The notes under the pieces were generated by a model. It saw only the letters and a program-made list of their open reading frames with translations. It had not been told where the DNA came from and ran no database searches. From assembly GCA_905201055.1 (NCBI GenBank), contig CAJKMT010000013.1:1-30010 (forward strand): DNA of 30,010 nucleotides. Reading direction: 5' to 3'. Positions 16,018-22,320 of the stretch are shown in pieces. Origin of the DNA: an uncultured Sutterella sp. (GTDB taxonomy: Bacteria > Pseudomonadota > Gammaproteobacteria > Burkholderiales > Burkholderiaceae_F). Each line of letters opens with the position of its first letter. Positions within the stretch are counted from its first letter, which is position 1. A program made the translations under genes and the position numbers.

Positions 16018-16057
16018 GGGGAATGTGAAATTGTCCAACAACTCACTTTTCCCTTTT
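16018..16057 (+). terminator. Possible terminator after ppk2
   Basis: GGGGAA and GTGA pair with TCAC and TTCCC around a 14-base loop, followed by TTTT. Interrupted stem, so only a candidate. Confidence 0.4.
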
Positions 16058-16079
16058 AACGATTTTGTTTTGGCAGATA

Positions 16080-16120
16080 TTGACTAATTATCTGCCCATG
16101 TTTATAGTTCGATATCGAAC
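16080..16120 (+). promoter_or_regulatory. marR-type promoter with overlapping operator
   Basis: TTGACT (16080-16085), a 17-base spacer and TATAGT (16103-16108) make a near-consensus sigma70 promoter. The perfect palindrome GTTCGATATCGAAC (16107-16120) overlaps the -10 end and the expected start near 16115, only 3 bases before the ATG. Binding here would block transcription, so autorepression is expected. Confidence 0.8.
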
Positions 16121-16123
16121 AAA

Positions 16124-16546
16124 ATGAAGAACAATTTTTTACCTATATACGCTAATGCAGCCAAGCTGCGTGCCTCTGGCAATGCTTATATCGTTGAGTC
16201 GCTTGAGAAGGCAGGACTCAAAGGCATTGTGCCAAGCCATGGTGACGTCCTAAGGCACCTTTTCAATAAAGGACCTTGCAACATGGGAGAATTGGCGCGC
16301 AGTGTTAAGCGCACAAAGTCCACGATGACTGTTTTGATCGATAAGTTGGAAAAAGAGGGATATGTGCAAAAAAGCCCGGATCCTGTCGATAGTCGTGGTG
16401 TTTTGGTTGAATTGACTGAAAAAGGCGCTGCATTAGAGCCGGTTTTTGAACAAATTTCTCAGGGTTTGTTTGAAAAGCTTACGAGTAAGCTGACAAATCA
16501 AGAGTTGGACACTTTGAACCGATTGCTTCAGAAATGCGTTGAATAG
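16124..16546 (+). CDS. MarR-family transcriptional regulator
   Basis: 140 residues, normal for MarR. The winged helix-turn-helix spans about 40-100: MGELARSVKRTKSTMTVLIDKLEKEGYVQKSP, then the wing DPVDSRGVLVELTEKG. No Shine-Dalgarno precedes the ATG, and the promoter would give a leader of only about 9 bases, so translation is probably leaderless or nearly so. An identical operator stands before this gene and before the cupin gene that starts 70 bases downstream, so the protein likely represses both. The ligand may be a small aromatic or phenolic compound, as for many MarR proteins, but nothing shows which. Confidence 0.92.
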   Translation: MKNNFLPIYANAAKLRASGNAYIVESLEKAGLKGIVPSHGDVLRHLFNKGPCNMGELARSVKRTKSTMTVLIDKLEKEGYVQKSPDPVDSRGVLVELTEKGAALEPVFEQISQGLFEKLTSKLTNQELDTLNRLLQKCVE

Positions 16547-16586
16547 TGCGGTTGAAAGTCTTCCACCATTTGTTTTTATTTTAAAT

Positions 16587-16600
16587 GTTCGATATCGAAC
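16587..16600 (+). promoter_or_regulatory. Second MarR operator, before the cupin gene
   Basis: GTTCGATATCGAAC, identical over all 14 bases to the copy at 16107-16120. It lies between the marR stop and the cupin ribosome site (AAGGAG, 16605-16610). Confidence 0.78.
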
Positions 16601-16616
16601 TAACAAGGAGATAGTT

Positions 16617-17003
16617 ATGAAAAATTTCAAGTTATTCCACAATGATATGAGTGCGCCGAGAACAGAACTGCACGAGGCTTTGTCATTAACGGGCGCGGAA
16701 GTGTCCGTAAATAACCTGCCGACTGGTGTCAGTATTCCCTTTGTTCATGCGCATACTCATAACGAAGAGCTGTACATTATTTTGAAAGGTAAAGGCGAAT
16801 TTTTTGTCGATGGTGAAGAATTCGCTGTTGTCGAAGGCGATTGCGTTCGTGTCGATCCTTTGGGCCAGCGTTGTCTGAAGGCTGCTGATAATTCTGCACT
16901 TTCTTATCTTTGCATTCAAACGCGAAAAAACAGTTTGCAAGAGTTTACGATGACCGATGCGCGCGTAAGCGATGATTTTGCCAAACCTTCCTGGTTGAAG
17001 TAG
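16617..17003 (+). CDS. Small cupin-domain protein
   Basis: 128 residues from the ATG at 16617, which has AAGGAG six bases ahead; the longer frame from 16539 runs through the operator. A single cupin barrel: motif 1 HAHTHNEELYIILKGKGEFFVDGEE (about 42-66) gives the metal-binding His and Glu, and motif 2 is degenerate around DPLGQRCLKA. Cytoplasmic, probably metal-binding; relatives include dioxygenase-, isomerase- and sensor-like proteins. Shared operator with marR suggests it deals with the compound sensed by the regulator. Ended by a strong terminator at 17030. Confidence 0.85.
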   Translation: MKNFKLFHNDMSAPRTELHEALSLTGAEVSVNNLPTGVSIPFVHAHTHNEELYIILKGKGEFFVDGEEFAVVEGDCVRVDPLGQRCLKAADNSALSYLCIQTRKNSLQEFTMTDARVSDDFAKPSWLK

Positions 17004-17029
17004 TCAAAATAAACTAAAAACACTTGAAG

Positions 17030-17054
17030 AAAGGGAGCCATTGGCTCCCTTTTT
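17030..17054 (+). terminator. Terminator after the cupin gene
   Basis: AAAGGGAGCC pairs with GGCTCCCTTT around a 3-base loop and continues into TTTT. The stem is perfect. Confidence 0.92.
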
Positions 17055-17135
17055 CTGATTGAAAATCAATAGAAAATCAGAGAAAATCTGACTCTGCTGA
17101 GAAATGATTTTCTTTTTTTTGAAAGGATTTTCGTT

Positions 17136-18299
17136 GTGACGCAAAGTAAGACAATCCGTGAGTATATAGCCTCAATTCCACCGGAAAATACGGCGACTCG
17201 GTCGGCTTTCGGATTGGCCGGTTTCCTTATGGCGGTCTGGGCCTCGATGGTTCCTTTTGTCAAAATCAGTTTAGATCTTGATGAGGCTCACTTAGGCGGG
17301 CTGCTGTTGTGTGTGGGATTGGGTGCACTTGTTGTGATGCCCTTTTGCGGTGGGCTTGTGGCAAAGCGCGGCGCCAAATTCCTCCTTAGAAGAGCCCTTT
17401 TCCTCATTCCTTTCATCCTTTTTATCATCAACTTTTCAACGAATGTTTTTTTAACAGCTATCCTGCTTTTTTTCTTTGGAATGGTCTTTGGTTCTATCGA
17501 TGTCGCCATGAATGTGCACGCTGTGGAGGTCGACAGGCGAAGTGAAAAAAGACTGATTGCGGGTTTCCATGCACTCTACTCATTGGGTAGTGTGCTTGGC
17601 GCTCTTGGCATGGCGGCTCTGCTTAATGCCGGTATTCAACTTGTTTACGCGGTAGGCGGACTGCTTCTTCTCTGTTTGCTACTGTGGCTGATGACTTCTT
17701 CTTCATTGCTGCCGGACGCCGGAAAAGCTGGAGATTGCAGTAAATCATTCGTAATACCCAAAGGATTCGTTCTTTGTTTGGGGCTTATCTGCCTGTTGTT
17801 GTTCATGATTGAAGGCGCGGTGCTTGATTGGGGTGGCGTTTTCTTGGTGGAAGAGAAGAACACAGCGATTGAAAACGCGGGACTCGCTTTTGCTGCATTT
17901 TCTACAGCCATGACTTTAATGCGACTTCTTGGGGATAAGCTCATTGTTTATGCGGGGCCCAGAAAGTGTGTGCGTTACGGAAGCTTTCTAGGGGCGCTGA
18001 TGTTGATCGGTTGCGTGGTTTTCCCTCAGTATTGGATTGTTATCGGAATGTTCTTCATCTTGGGAATCGGACTCGCCAATGTCGTGCCGATAGCCTTTGC
18101 GAGTACAGCGGATCAAAAGGAAATGCCGATGAGTTTGGCGTTGGCGGCAGTTACCACCCTAGGCTACACCGGTCAGTTGGCAGGTCCTGCCTTGATCGGT
18201 TTTGTCGCTAAGATGACGAGCCTTTCGGCTGCATTTTCAATACTTGCACTGTTTTTGGTAATCGTGGGTTTTTCCAGTAATATTTTCCGAGAACGTTAA
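17136..18299 (+). CDS. MFS transporter, YbjJ-like
   Basis: 387 residues starting with GTG at 17136 behind AAAGGA. Twelve hydrophobic segments. The segment GSIDVAMNVHAVEVDRRSEKRLIAGFHALYSLGSVLGAL (about 127-165) is the hallmark of the YbjJ branch of the major facilitator superfamily. Substrate unknown; relatives are annotated loosely as sugar or drug transporters. It begins after the cupin terminator and is followed 14 bases later by the CreA-like gene, so these two may share a message. Confidence 0.88.
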   Translation: MTQSKTIREYIASIPPENTATRSAFGLAGFLMAVWASMVPFVKISLDLDEAHLGGLLLCVGLGALVVMPFCGGLVAKRGAKFLLRRALFLIPFILFIINFSTNVFLTAILLFFFGMVFGSIDVAMNVHAVEVDRRSEKRLIAGFHALYSLGSVLGALGMAALLNAGIQLVYAVGGLLLLCLLLWLMTSSSLLPDAGKAGDCSKSFVIPKGFVLCLGLICLLLFMIEGAVLDWGGVFLVEEKNTAIENAGLAFAAFSTAMTLMRLLGDKLIVYAGPRKCVRYGSFLGALMLIGCVVFPQYWIVIGMFFILGIGLANVVPIAFASTADQKEMPMSLALAAVTTLGYTGQLAGPALIGFVAKMTSLSAAFSILALFLVIVGFSSNIFRER

Positions 18300-18313
18300 T
18301 TTTTTCTAAAAAG

Positions 18314-18802
18314 ATGAAAACAAAATCTAAACTGATGGCTGCGTTGGTTGTGGGATTGACTGCTTTGACACTAACCGGATGCGGTGAGGAAGATGTGGGG
18401 GACGTGTCTTTGGGAATTTTCACACTCAAAGACATCAAAATTAATCGATTTGTAGATCCCGTTGTGACAGGAGTGACTTGTCACGTCTCCAGTATTGAGG
18501 CAAATTTGGCTCTCAGTGATCCTTCCAACAACTCTATTGAATGTCATCGCACAGGGCCGATTACCCGGCAAATGATTGAAGCCATTGATAAGAGCAAAGA
18601 TGGAGAGGTGATTTTCACTCGCTCTAAAAGTGTGCTTTTGAAAAATATGAAGATTCGCCGGATTTATGATGAGCAAGCACAAACGCTCTTATATGTGGCT
18701 TATTCCACAAAGGAGACAAGCGGAAGCTTCCACCATTCATTATCGGCCATCCCGCTTTACGGCACGGAAGGCTATATTAAGCCATTGCCTAAAGTCGAGT
18801 AA
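18314..18802 (+). CDS. CreA-family lipoprotein
   Basis: 162 residues. A lipoprotein signal peptide ends in LTLTGC (lipobox, Cys23). The rest matches the CreA family: VGDVSLGIFTLKDIKINRFVDPVVTGVTCHVS, then SIECHRTGPI and a VLLKNMKIRRIYDEQAQTLLYVAYSTK block. E. coli CreA is exported but not a lipoprotein as commonly described, so anchoring is a difference. Molecular function of the family is unknown. Its ribosome site is weak (AAAAAG next to the ATG), which fits coupling to the MFS gene. Confidence 0.85.
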   Translation: MKTKSKLMAALVVGLTALTLTGCGEEDVGDVSLGIFTLKDIKINRFVDPVVTGVTCHVSSIEANLALSDPSNNSIECHRTGPITRQMIEAIDKSKDGEVIFTRSKSVLLKNMKIRRIYDEQAQTLLYVAYSTKETSGSFHHSLSAIPLYGTEGYIKPLPKVE

Positions 18803-18822
18803 TCCCACAGAGGTTGAAAAAA

Positions 18823-18849
18823 TCCCAAAGAATTTCTCAATTTTTGGGA
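18823..18849 (-). terminator. Weak terminator for the repeat-protein gene
   Basis: TCCCAAA pairs with TTTGGGA around a 13-base loop and on the minus strand leads into TTTTTTC. It lies about 160 bases beyond the stop of the minus-strand repeat-protein gene. Confidence 0.45.
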
Positions 18850-18902
18850 AAATAACAAGAAAAAATATAGGAATTCTCCACTTTCAAAGCAAAATTTCCT
18901 GT

Positions 18903-18937
18903 TTAAAGTTATCCACAGAAATTGTGAATAACTTTAA
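18903..18937. repeat. Inverted repeat made of two DnaA-box sequences
   Basis: TTATCCACA (18909-18917, plus) and TTATTCACA (18923-18931, minus) both fit the DnaA box TTATNCACA. They face each other inside a wider inverted repeat with 15-base arms (18903-18917 and 18923-18937), one mismatch and a 5-base centre. The surrounding 207-base gap is AT-rich. Whether it binds DnaA or is a hairpin acting on RNA is open. No dnaA or dnaN gene is nearby. Confidence 0.55.
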
Positions 18938-19009
18938 CATTTTTGTAAGAAAACTTAAGTGGAACAGTAAGTTGAGTGATTGCTTAAAAAAGTGGCAACA
19001 GTGGGAAAA

Positions 19010-19402
19010 TCAACGAACTTGACCGCGGTAGCGACCGGTACTGTCATAAAATCGGCCGTTATCATCCTCCCGTCCCAAATAACGACCTGAACTGTCGTAG
19101 TGGCGACCATTTGAGTCTACGCGTCCTTGATAACGCCCGGAGTTATCATAGACACGGCCGCTTTTGTCTGTGCGCCCAAGGTATCTCCCGGAGCTGTCAT
19201 AACGTCTGCCATTGTGGTCAATTCGGCCACTATAACGTCCTGTGCTGTCATAGATGCGGCCATTGTCGATGCGGCCCTCATAGCGTCCCGCATCGTCGTA
19301 ATAACGTCCGTCATGGTGAGTAAAGCCATGACCGTGTGCCCAAGCAGATGAAAATAAAATGGTGGCAAAGAAAACGGCGAAAAGACTGATCAGCTTTTTC
19401 AT
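19010..19402 (-). CDS. Secreted tandem-repeat protein (GRxYDSSGRYxGRxD)
   Basis: 130 residues: a Sec signal peptide (1-22, cleaved after AWA), a short His/Gly stretch (HGHGFTHH), then six tandem units to the C-terminus at 32-47, 48-64, 65-81, 82-98, 99-115 and 116-130. The unit is 17 residues, consensus GRxYDSSGRYxGRxDxN, and is itself made of two GRxY half units. It is strongly hydrophilic and rich in Arg, Gly, Tyr, Asp and Ser, with no cysteine outside the signal. I do not recognise a function; a small extracellular beta-repeat or binding protein is possible. No clear ribosome site precedes the ATG. The right end of the tnpB element lies only 49 bases upstream, so the element may have displaced or replaced the promoter. 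Confidence 0.75.
   Translation of the reverse strand: MKKLISLFAVFFATILFSSAWAHGHGFTHHDGRYYDDAGRYEGRIDNGRIYDSTGRYSGRIDHNGRRYDSSGRYLGRTDKSGRVYDNSGRYQGRVDSNGRHYDSSGRYLGREDDNGRFYDSTGRYRGQVR
19013..19309 (-). repeat. 51-base coding tandem repeat, six copies
   Basis: The DNA behind the six protein units has a 51-base period (48 in the first). Copies have diverged at third positions while the protein pattern is kept, so it is old and under selection, not a recent slippage product. Confidence 0.8.
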
Positions 19403-19451
19403 AATCTAATATTTAATATCACGAATTGTTATTGGTTAAGCCTACACCTTA

Positions 19452-19620
19452 TTGACGTCCTCCCCGTCATTAATGGCGGGGATTCCTACAAAAGCCGCTT
19501 GTGCAGCGATTGAAGGTTGGTTCCTGTTGATGGCTCAGAAGCTCCGTGCAAAGGACACAGTTGCTTCCGAACTCACTACACAGGCGATGCGCATTTTACG
19601 TGCGCGCTCGGGCCTGTCCG
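19452..19620 (-). ncRNA. Candidate omega RNA (reRNA) of the TnpB system
   Basis: In characterised TnpB systems the guide RNA scaffold comes from the 3' end of tnpB plus the right end, and the guide is the flanking DNA just past the right end. Here that region is 19452 to roughly 19620, upstream limit not definable by eye, with the right-end hairpin near its 3' side. The guide would begin TAAGGTGTAGGCTTAA (read downward from 19451). Inferred from the family, not seen as RNA. Confidence 0.45.
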
Positions 19621-20847
19621 GCCCTTCCTCAACACGTTTTTTGCGCCGACGATGTCGGCATTTTCATTGTGGCCGCAGGCTACGCAATGGAAAACCGCCT
19701 GTTTGGGTCTGTTGCCTTTATCGCAACAGCCGCAAATCGGGCACGTACTGCTGGTGTATGCAGGCGGTACTTTTTCTAGCATGCCGCCAGCCTTCGTCAG
19801 TTGCCAATCCACTGCCTGACTGAGACCGTAGAAGCCTGTTCGAAGAATGGCCCGATTGAGTCCCGACTTCTGCCTGACGTTTTTGCCGGGATTCTCTACC
19901 GTTCCCTTCGCGCTCTTCGTCATGTTCTTCGTTTTCAGATCTTCCGCATATACGCAGCCGTACTCCTGCGCGAGCGCACGTGCGGTTTTCTGATAGAAGT
20001 CCTGACGAATGCAACGCATTCTCCGGAAAAGCTTCTGGATTCTTTTCTTGAGTCGCTGACGCTTCCGACTCGGCTTGGTTTTGTCGAACGGTTCCGCGAG
20101 CCCCTTCTTCGCGAGCTTCTTTCGAGACGACAGATTGAGCGACAGCTTTCGTTGCAGCACTGCAATTCGCTTCTCGATGTCTTTGAGCCTTTCCGTATCG
20201 AGGTCGTAGAACTTGCCGCTGCTTGTCGCCACGGCATGAACCACGCCGATGTCTATCCCGACATCAAGTGCTTTCATTTCGGGACGGACAACGTCGAACT
20301 CGGCCGTGAAAACTACGAACCATCGGCCGCAATCCTTGTTGATGTGGATCTGCTTCACCGTACCCGGCGTTAAGGAGCCGTCGGCGGATTTGAACGCAAT
20401 AGGGCGGCTTTTGCGGTAGCGGATCCAACCGATTTTCGGAAGCTTGACGCGCCCGTTGGCGTCGTCAATGTCACCGGGTTTGAACTGCGGTATGCGGAAG
20501 CCATCTCCGATGTCTTTGACCTTGAATCTCGGCCACTCTTTGCGAGCGGGATCGCTCTTCGGTCGGAAGCTGTTTCTAATGGCCTGGTCGAGGTCGCGAA
20601 GCGCCTGCTGAAGCGGCTGAGACATCGCCTCCTTGAGAAAGGACGTTTCGTCGTTCTTCTTCCACCGCACCAACTCGGAAGCCATCTCGCAATAGTTGAG
20701 GAGCTTTAGGCCCTGATCCTTCCGTTCGTTTTGCAGCGCGAGAGCTTTGTTGAACACAAAGCGACGGCATCCGGCGTTCCGACTTAAAGCGGAACGCTGA
20801 ACATCGTTGGCGAGGAGTTCAAACTTGAAGCTGCAGAAAATTTTCAT
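19576..20847 (-). CDS. tnpB: TnpB RNA-guided nuclease / OrfB transposase-associated protein
   Basis: 423 residues from MKIFCSFKFEL at 20847; an ATG 7 codons upstream is possible but the family begins near this motif. The RuvC-like active site is complete: Asp199 in DVGIDIGVVHA, Glu302 in VYAEDLKTKNM and Asp398 in HNENADIVGAKN. The zinc finger has CPIC (369-372) and CVAC (388-391). A basic linker (270-285) and helix region lie between. TnpB proteins cut DNA next to a TAM using an RNA guide, helping the element persist at its site. All key residues intact, length normal, so probably functional. No tnpA partner. Confidence 0.92.
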   Translation of the reverse strand: MKIFCSFKFELLANDVQRSALSRNAGCRRFVFNKALALQNERKDQGLKLLNYCEMASELVRWKKNDETSFLKEAMSQPLQQALRDLDQAIRNSFRPKSDPARKEWPRFKVKDIGDGFRIPQFKPGDIDDANGRVKLPKIGWIRYRKSRPIAFKSADGSLTPGTVKQIHINKDCGRWFVVFTAEFDVVRPEMKALDVGIDIGVVHAVATSSGKFYDLDTERLKDIEKRIAVLQRKLSLNLSSRKKLAKKGLAEPFDKTKPSRKRQRLKKRIQKLFRRMRCIRQDFYQKTARALAQEYGCVYAEDLKTKNMTKSAKGTVENPGKNVRQKSGLNRAILRTGFYGLSQAVDWQLTKAGGMLEKVPPAYTSSTCPICGCCDKGNRPKQAVFHCVACGHNENADIVGAKNVLRKGRTGPSAHVKCASPV

Positions 20848-20969
20848 GGTCTGGAAATCATCGCACATTTTCTTTGTTTGAGCTCGATTTGTGAAACCCT
20901 AATCGCGCCGTGCGCGATGGGCCTTATATCCTCCCCGTGAACGGAGAGGTTTTACGGCCCTTTTGATAA

Positions 20970-21003
20970 GAAGGCCGAAAAGCGTCAATGAACTTTTCGG
21001 CCT
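20970..21003 (-). terminator. hemL terminator, abutted by the IS left end
   Basis: An 11-base stem (AGGCCGAAAAG with CTTTTCGGCCT, 20972-21003) follows the hemL stop by 19 bases. On the minus strand it is followed by TCTTATCA, where the element begins, so the natural U-tract is short or was interrupted by the insertion. Confidence 0.7.
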
Positions 21004-21022
21004 GTTGTGTAAAAAATTTTGG

Positions 21023-22309
21023 CTAGATCTCTGCTACTTTTGCAAAGGCGATCTTGGCCGCTTGAATCGTTTGCTCAATAACCTCATCAGTATGAGCAAT
21101 TGAAACAAAGCCGGCTTCAAAAACAGAAGGCGCGAAATAAACCCCCTGGTCAAGCATTGAGTGGAAAAATACGCTAAAACGTTTCGTGTCGGACTTCATG
21201 ACATCGGCAAAGCCCTCCGGGCATTTATCCAAGAAATACAAACCAAACATGCCTCCAACGCTTTGAGCGCAAAAGTCAACACCGACTTCTTTTGCCGCTT
21301 GGCTTAGCCCAGTGACTAGTTTTTTCGTTTGTTCGGAGAGTTTGTCATAAAAACCAGGGACTTGGATAAGCTTCAAAGTGGTTAATCCGCAAGCGACGGC
21401 GACAGGGTTTCCGGAGAGGGTGCCGGCTTGATAAACCGGGCCACAGGGTGCGATTTTTTCCATGACATCGCGCCTGCCGCCGAAAGCGGCGACCGGCATT
21501 CCACCACCGATCACTTTGCCGAACATTGTGATATCGGGAGTGACACCGTAAAGGCTTTGAGCGCCTTGAAGTGCCACGCGGAAACCGGTCATTACTTCAT
21601 CAACAATTAAAAGAGCGCCGTAGCGGGTGCAGAGTTCTCGCATTGTTTGAATGAATTCAGGTTTACCGGGCACCATGTTCATGTTGCCAGCAACCGCTTC
21701 CACGATCACACAGGCAATGTCGTTGCCGTAGTGCTCAAAGGCATCTTTAAGTTGCGCACAGTTGTTGTATTCCAACACCAAAGTGTGTTCCGTGACACCA
21801 GCGGGAACGCCAGCCGAGCTCGGATTCCCGAAGGTGAGCATTCCGGAGCCGGCCTTTACCAAGAGGCTGTCGCTGTGGCCGTGGTAGCAACCTTCAAACT
21901 TAATAATCTTGTTGCGGCCTGTGTATCCGCGCGCCAAACGGATGGCGCTCATGCCGGCTTCGGTGCCGGAACTAACCAGGCGAACCTCTTCAATCGAAGG
22001 AATGATCTTTTTAATTTCTTCGGCAATTAAGATCTCTTGTTTGGTTGCGCAACCGAAGGTCAGCCCCATGTCAACGGCTTCATGAACGGCGCGGATGACC
22101 TCCGGATTGTTGTGGCCTAAAATCATGGGGCCCCAAGAACCGATGTAATCAATGTAACGCTTACCATCCTCGTCCCACATGTAAGGGCCTTGGGCTTTTT
22201 TCATAAATCGAGGGGCTCCGCCCACAGAGCCGAAAGCTCGAACCGGTGAATTGACGCCGCCCGGAATGCTTTGGCGAGCGCGTTCAAACAAAGAATCATT
22301 AATGTCCAT
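21023..22309 (-). CDS. hemL: Glutamate-1-semialdehyde 2,1-aminomutase
   Basis: 428 residues, full length. It moves the amino group of glutamate-1-semialdehyde to make 5-aminolevulinate, the C5 route to haem, in the cytoplasm with PLP. Class III aminotransferase features: PGGVNSPVRAFGSVGG near the start, SSGTEAGMSAIRLAR (113-127), the VDEVMTGFR box (236-244) and the PLP lysine Lys265 in TMFGKVIGGG. It starts 11 bases after the PagP-OmpW gene stop, so the two may be cotranscribed. Confidence 0.97.
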   Translation of the reverse strand: MDINDSLFERARQSIPGGVNSPVRAFGSVGGAPRFMKKAQGPYMWDEDGKRYIDYIGSWGPMILGHNNPEVIRAVHEAVDMGLTFGCATKQEILIAEEIKKIIPSIEEVRLVSSGTEAGMSAIRLARGYTGRNKIIKFEGCYHGHSDSLLVKAGSGMLTFGNPSSAGVPAGVTEHTLVLEYNNCAQLKDAFEHYGNDIACVIVEAVAGNMNMVPGKPEFIQTMRELCTRYGALLIVDEVMTGFRVALQGAQSLYGVTPDITMFGKVIGGGMPVAAFGGRRDVMEKIAPCGPVYQAGTLSGNPVAVACGLTTLKLIQVPGFYDKLSEQTKKLVTGLSQAAKEVGVDFCAQSVGGMFGLYFLDKCPEGFADVMKSDTKRFSVFFHSMLDQGVYFAPSVFEAGFVSIAHTDEVIEQTIQAAKIAFAKVAEI

Positions 22310-22320
22310 TTTTTTGTTCC

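Larger units (their letters stand above)
19452..20963 (-). mobile_element. IS200/IS605-family element carrying only tnpB (IS1341 type)
   Basis: About 1.5 kb. Left end (minus strand): GGGCCGTAAAA, a hairpin CCTCTCCG-TTCA-CGGGGAGG (20930-20949), then GGATATAAGG. Right end: hairpin at 19462-19481 (CCCCGCCA-TTAA-TGACGGGG on the minus strand, one mismatch), then GAGGACGTCAA, where the element appears to end. No terminal inverted repeats or target duplication, as normal for this family, and no tnpA, so movement would need a TnpA in trans. It sits directly after the hemL terminator stem. A second hairpin (ATCGCGC-CGT-GCGCGAT, 20902-20918) lies between left end and tnpB. Confidence 0.85.

Noticed and set aside
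16539..16616. Longer start for the cupin gene at 16539
   Set aside because: It overlaps the marR end and reads through the operator; AAGGAG supports 16617.
18903..18937. Chromosomal origin oriC
   Set aside because: Two DnaA boxes only, no further boxes nearby and no dnaA, dnaN, gidA or parA genes.
19013..19309. CRISPR-like regular repeats
   Set aside because: The 51-base period is wholly coding, copies are diverged, and there are no unique spacers; it is the repeat-protein gene.
19127..19351. Plus-strand reading frame opposite the repeat protein
   Set aside because: It is the antisense shadow of the repeats; TTG start, no ribosome site, low-complexity product.
19801..20373. Plus-strand 190-codon frame inside tnpB
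   Set aside because: No family features; shadow of a clear tnpB gene on the other strand.
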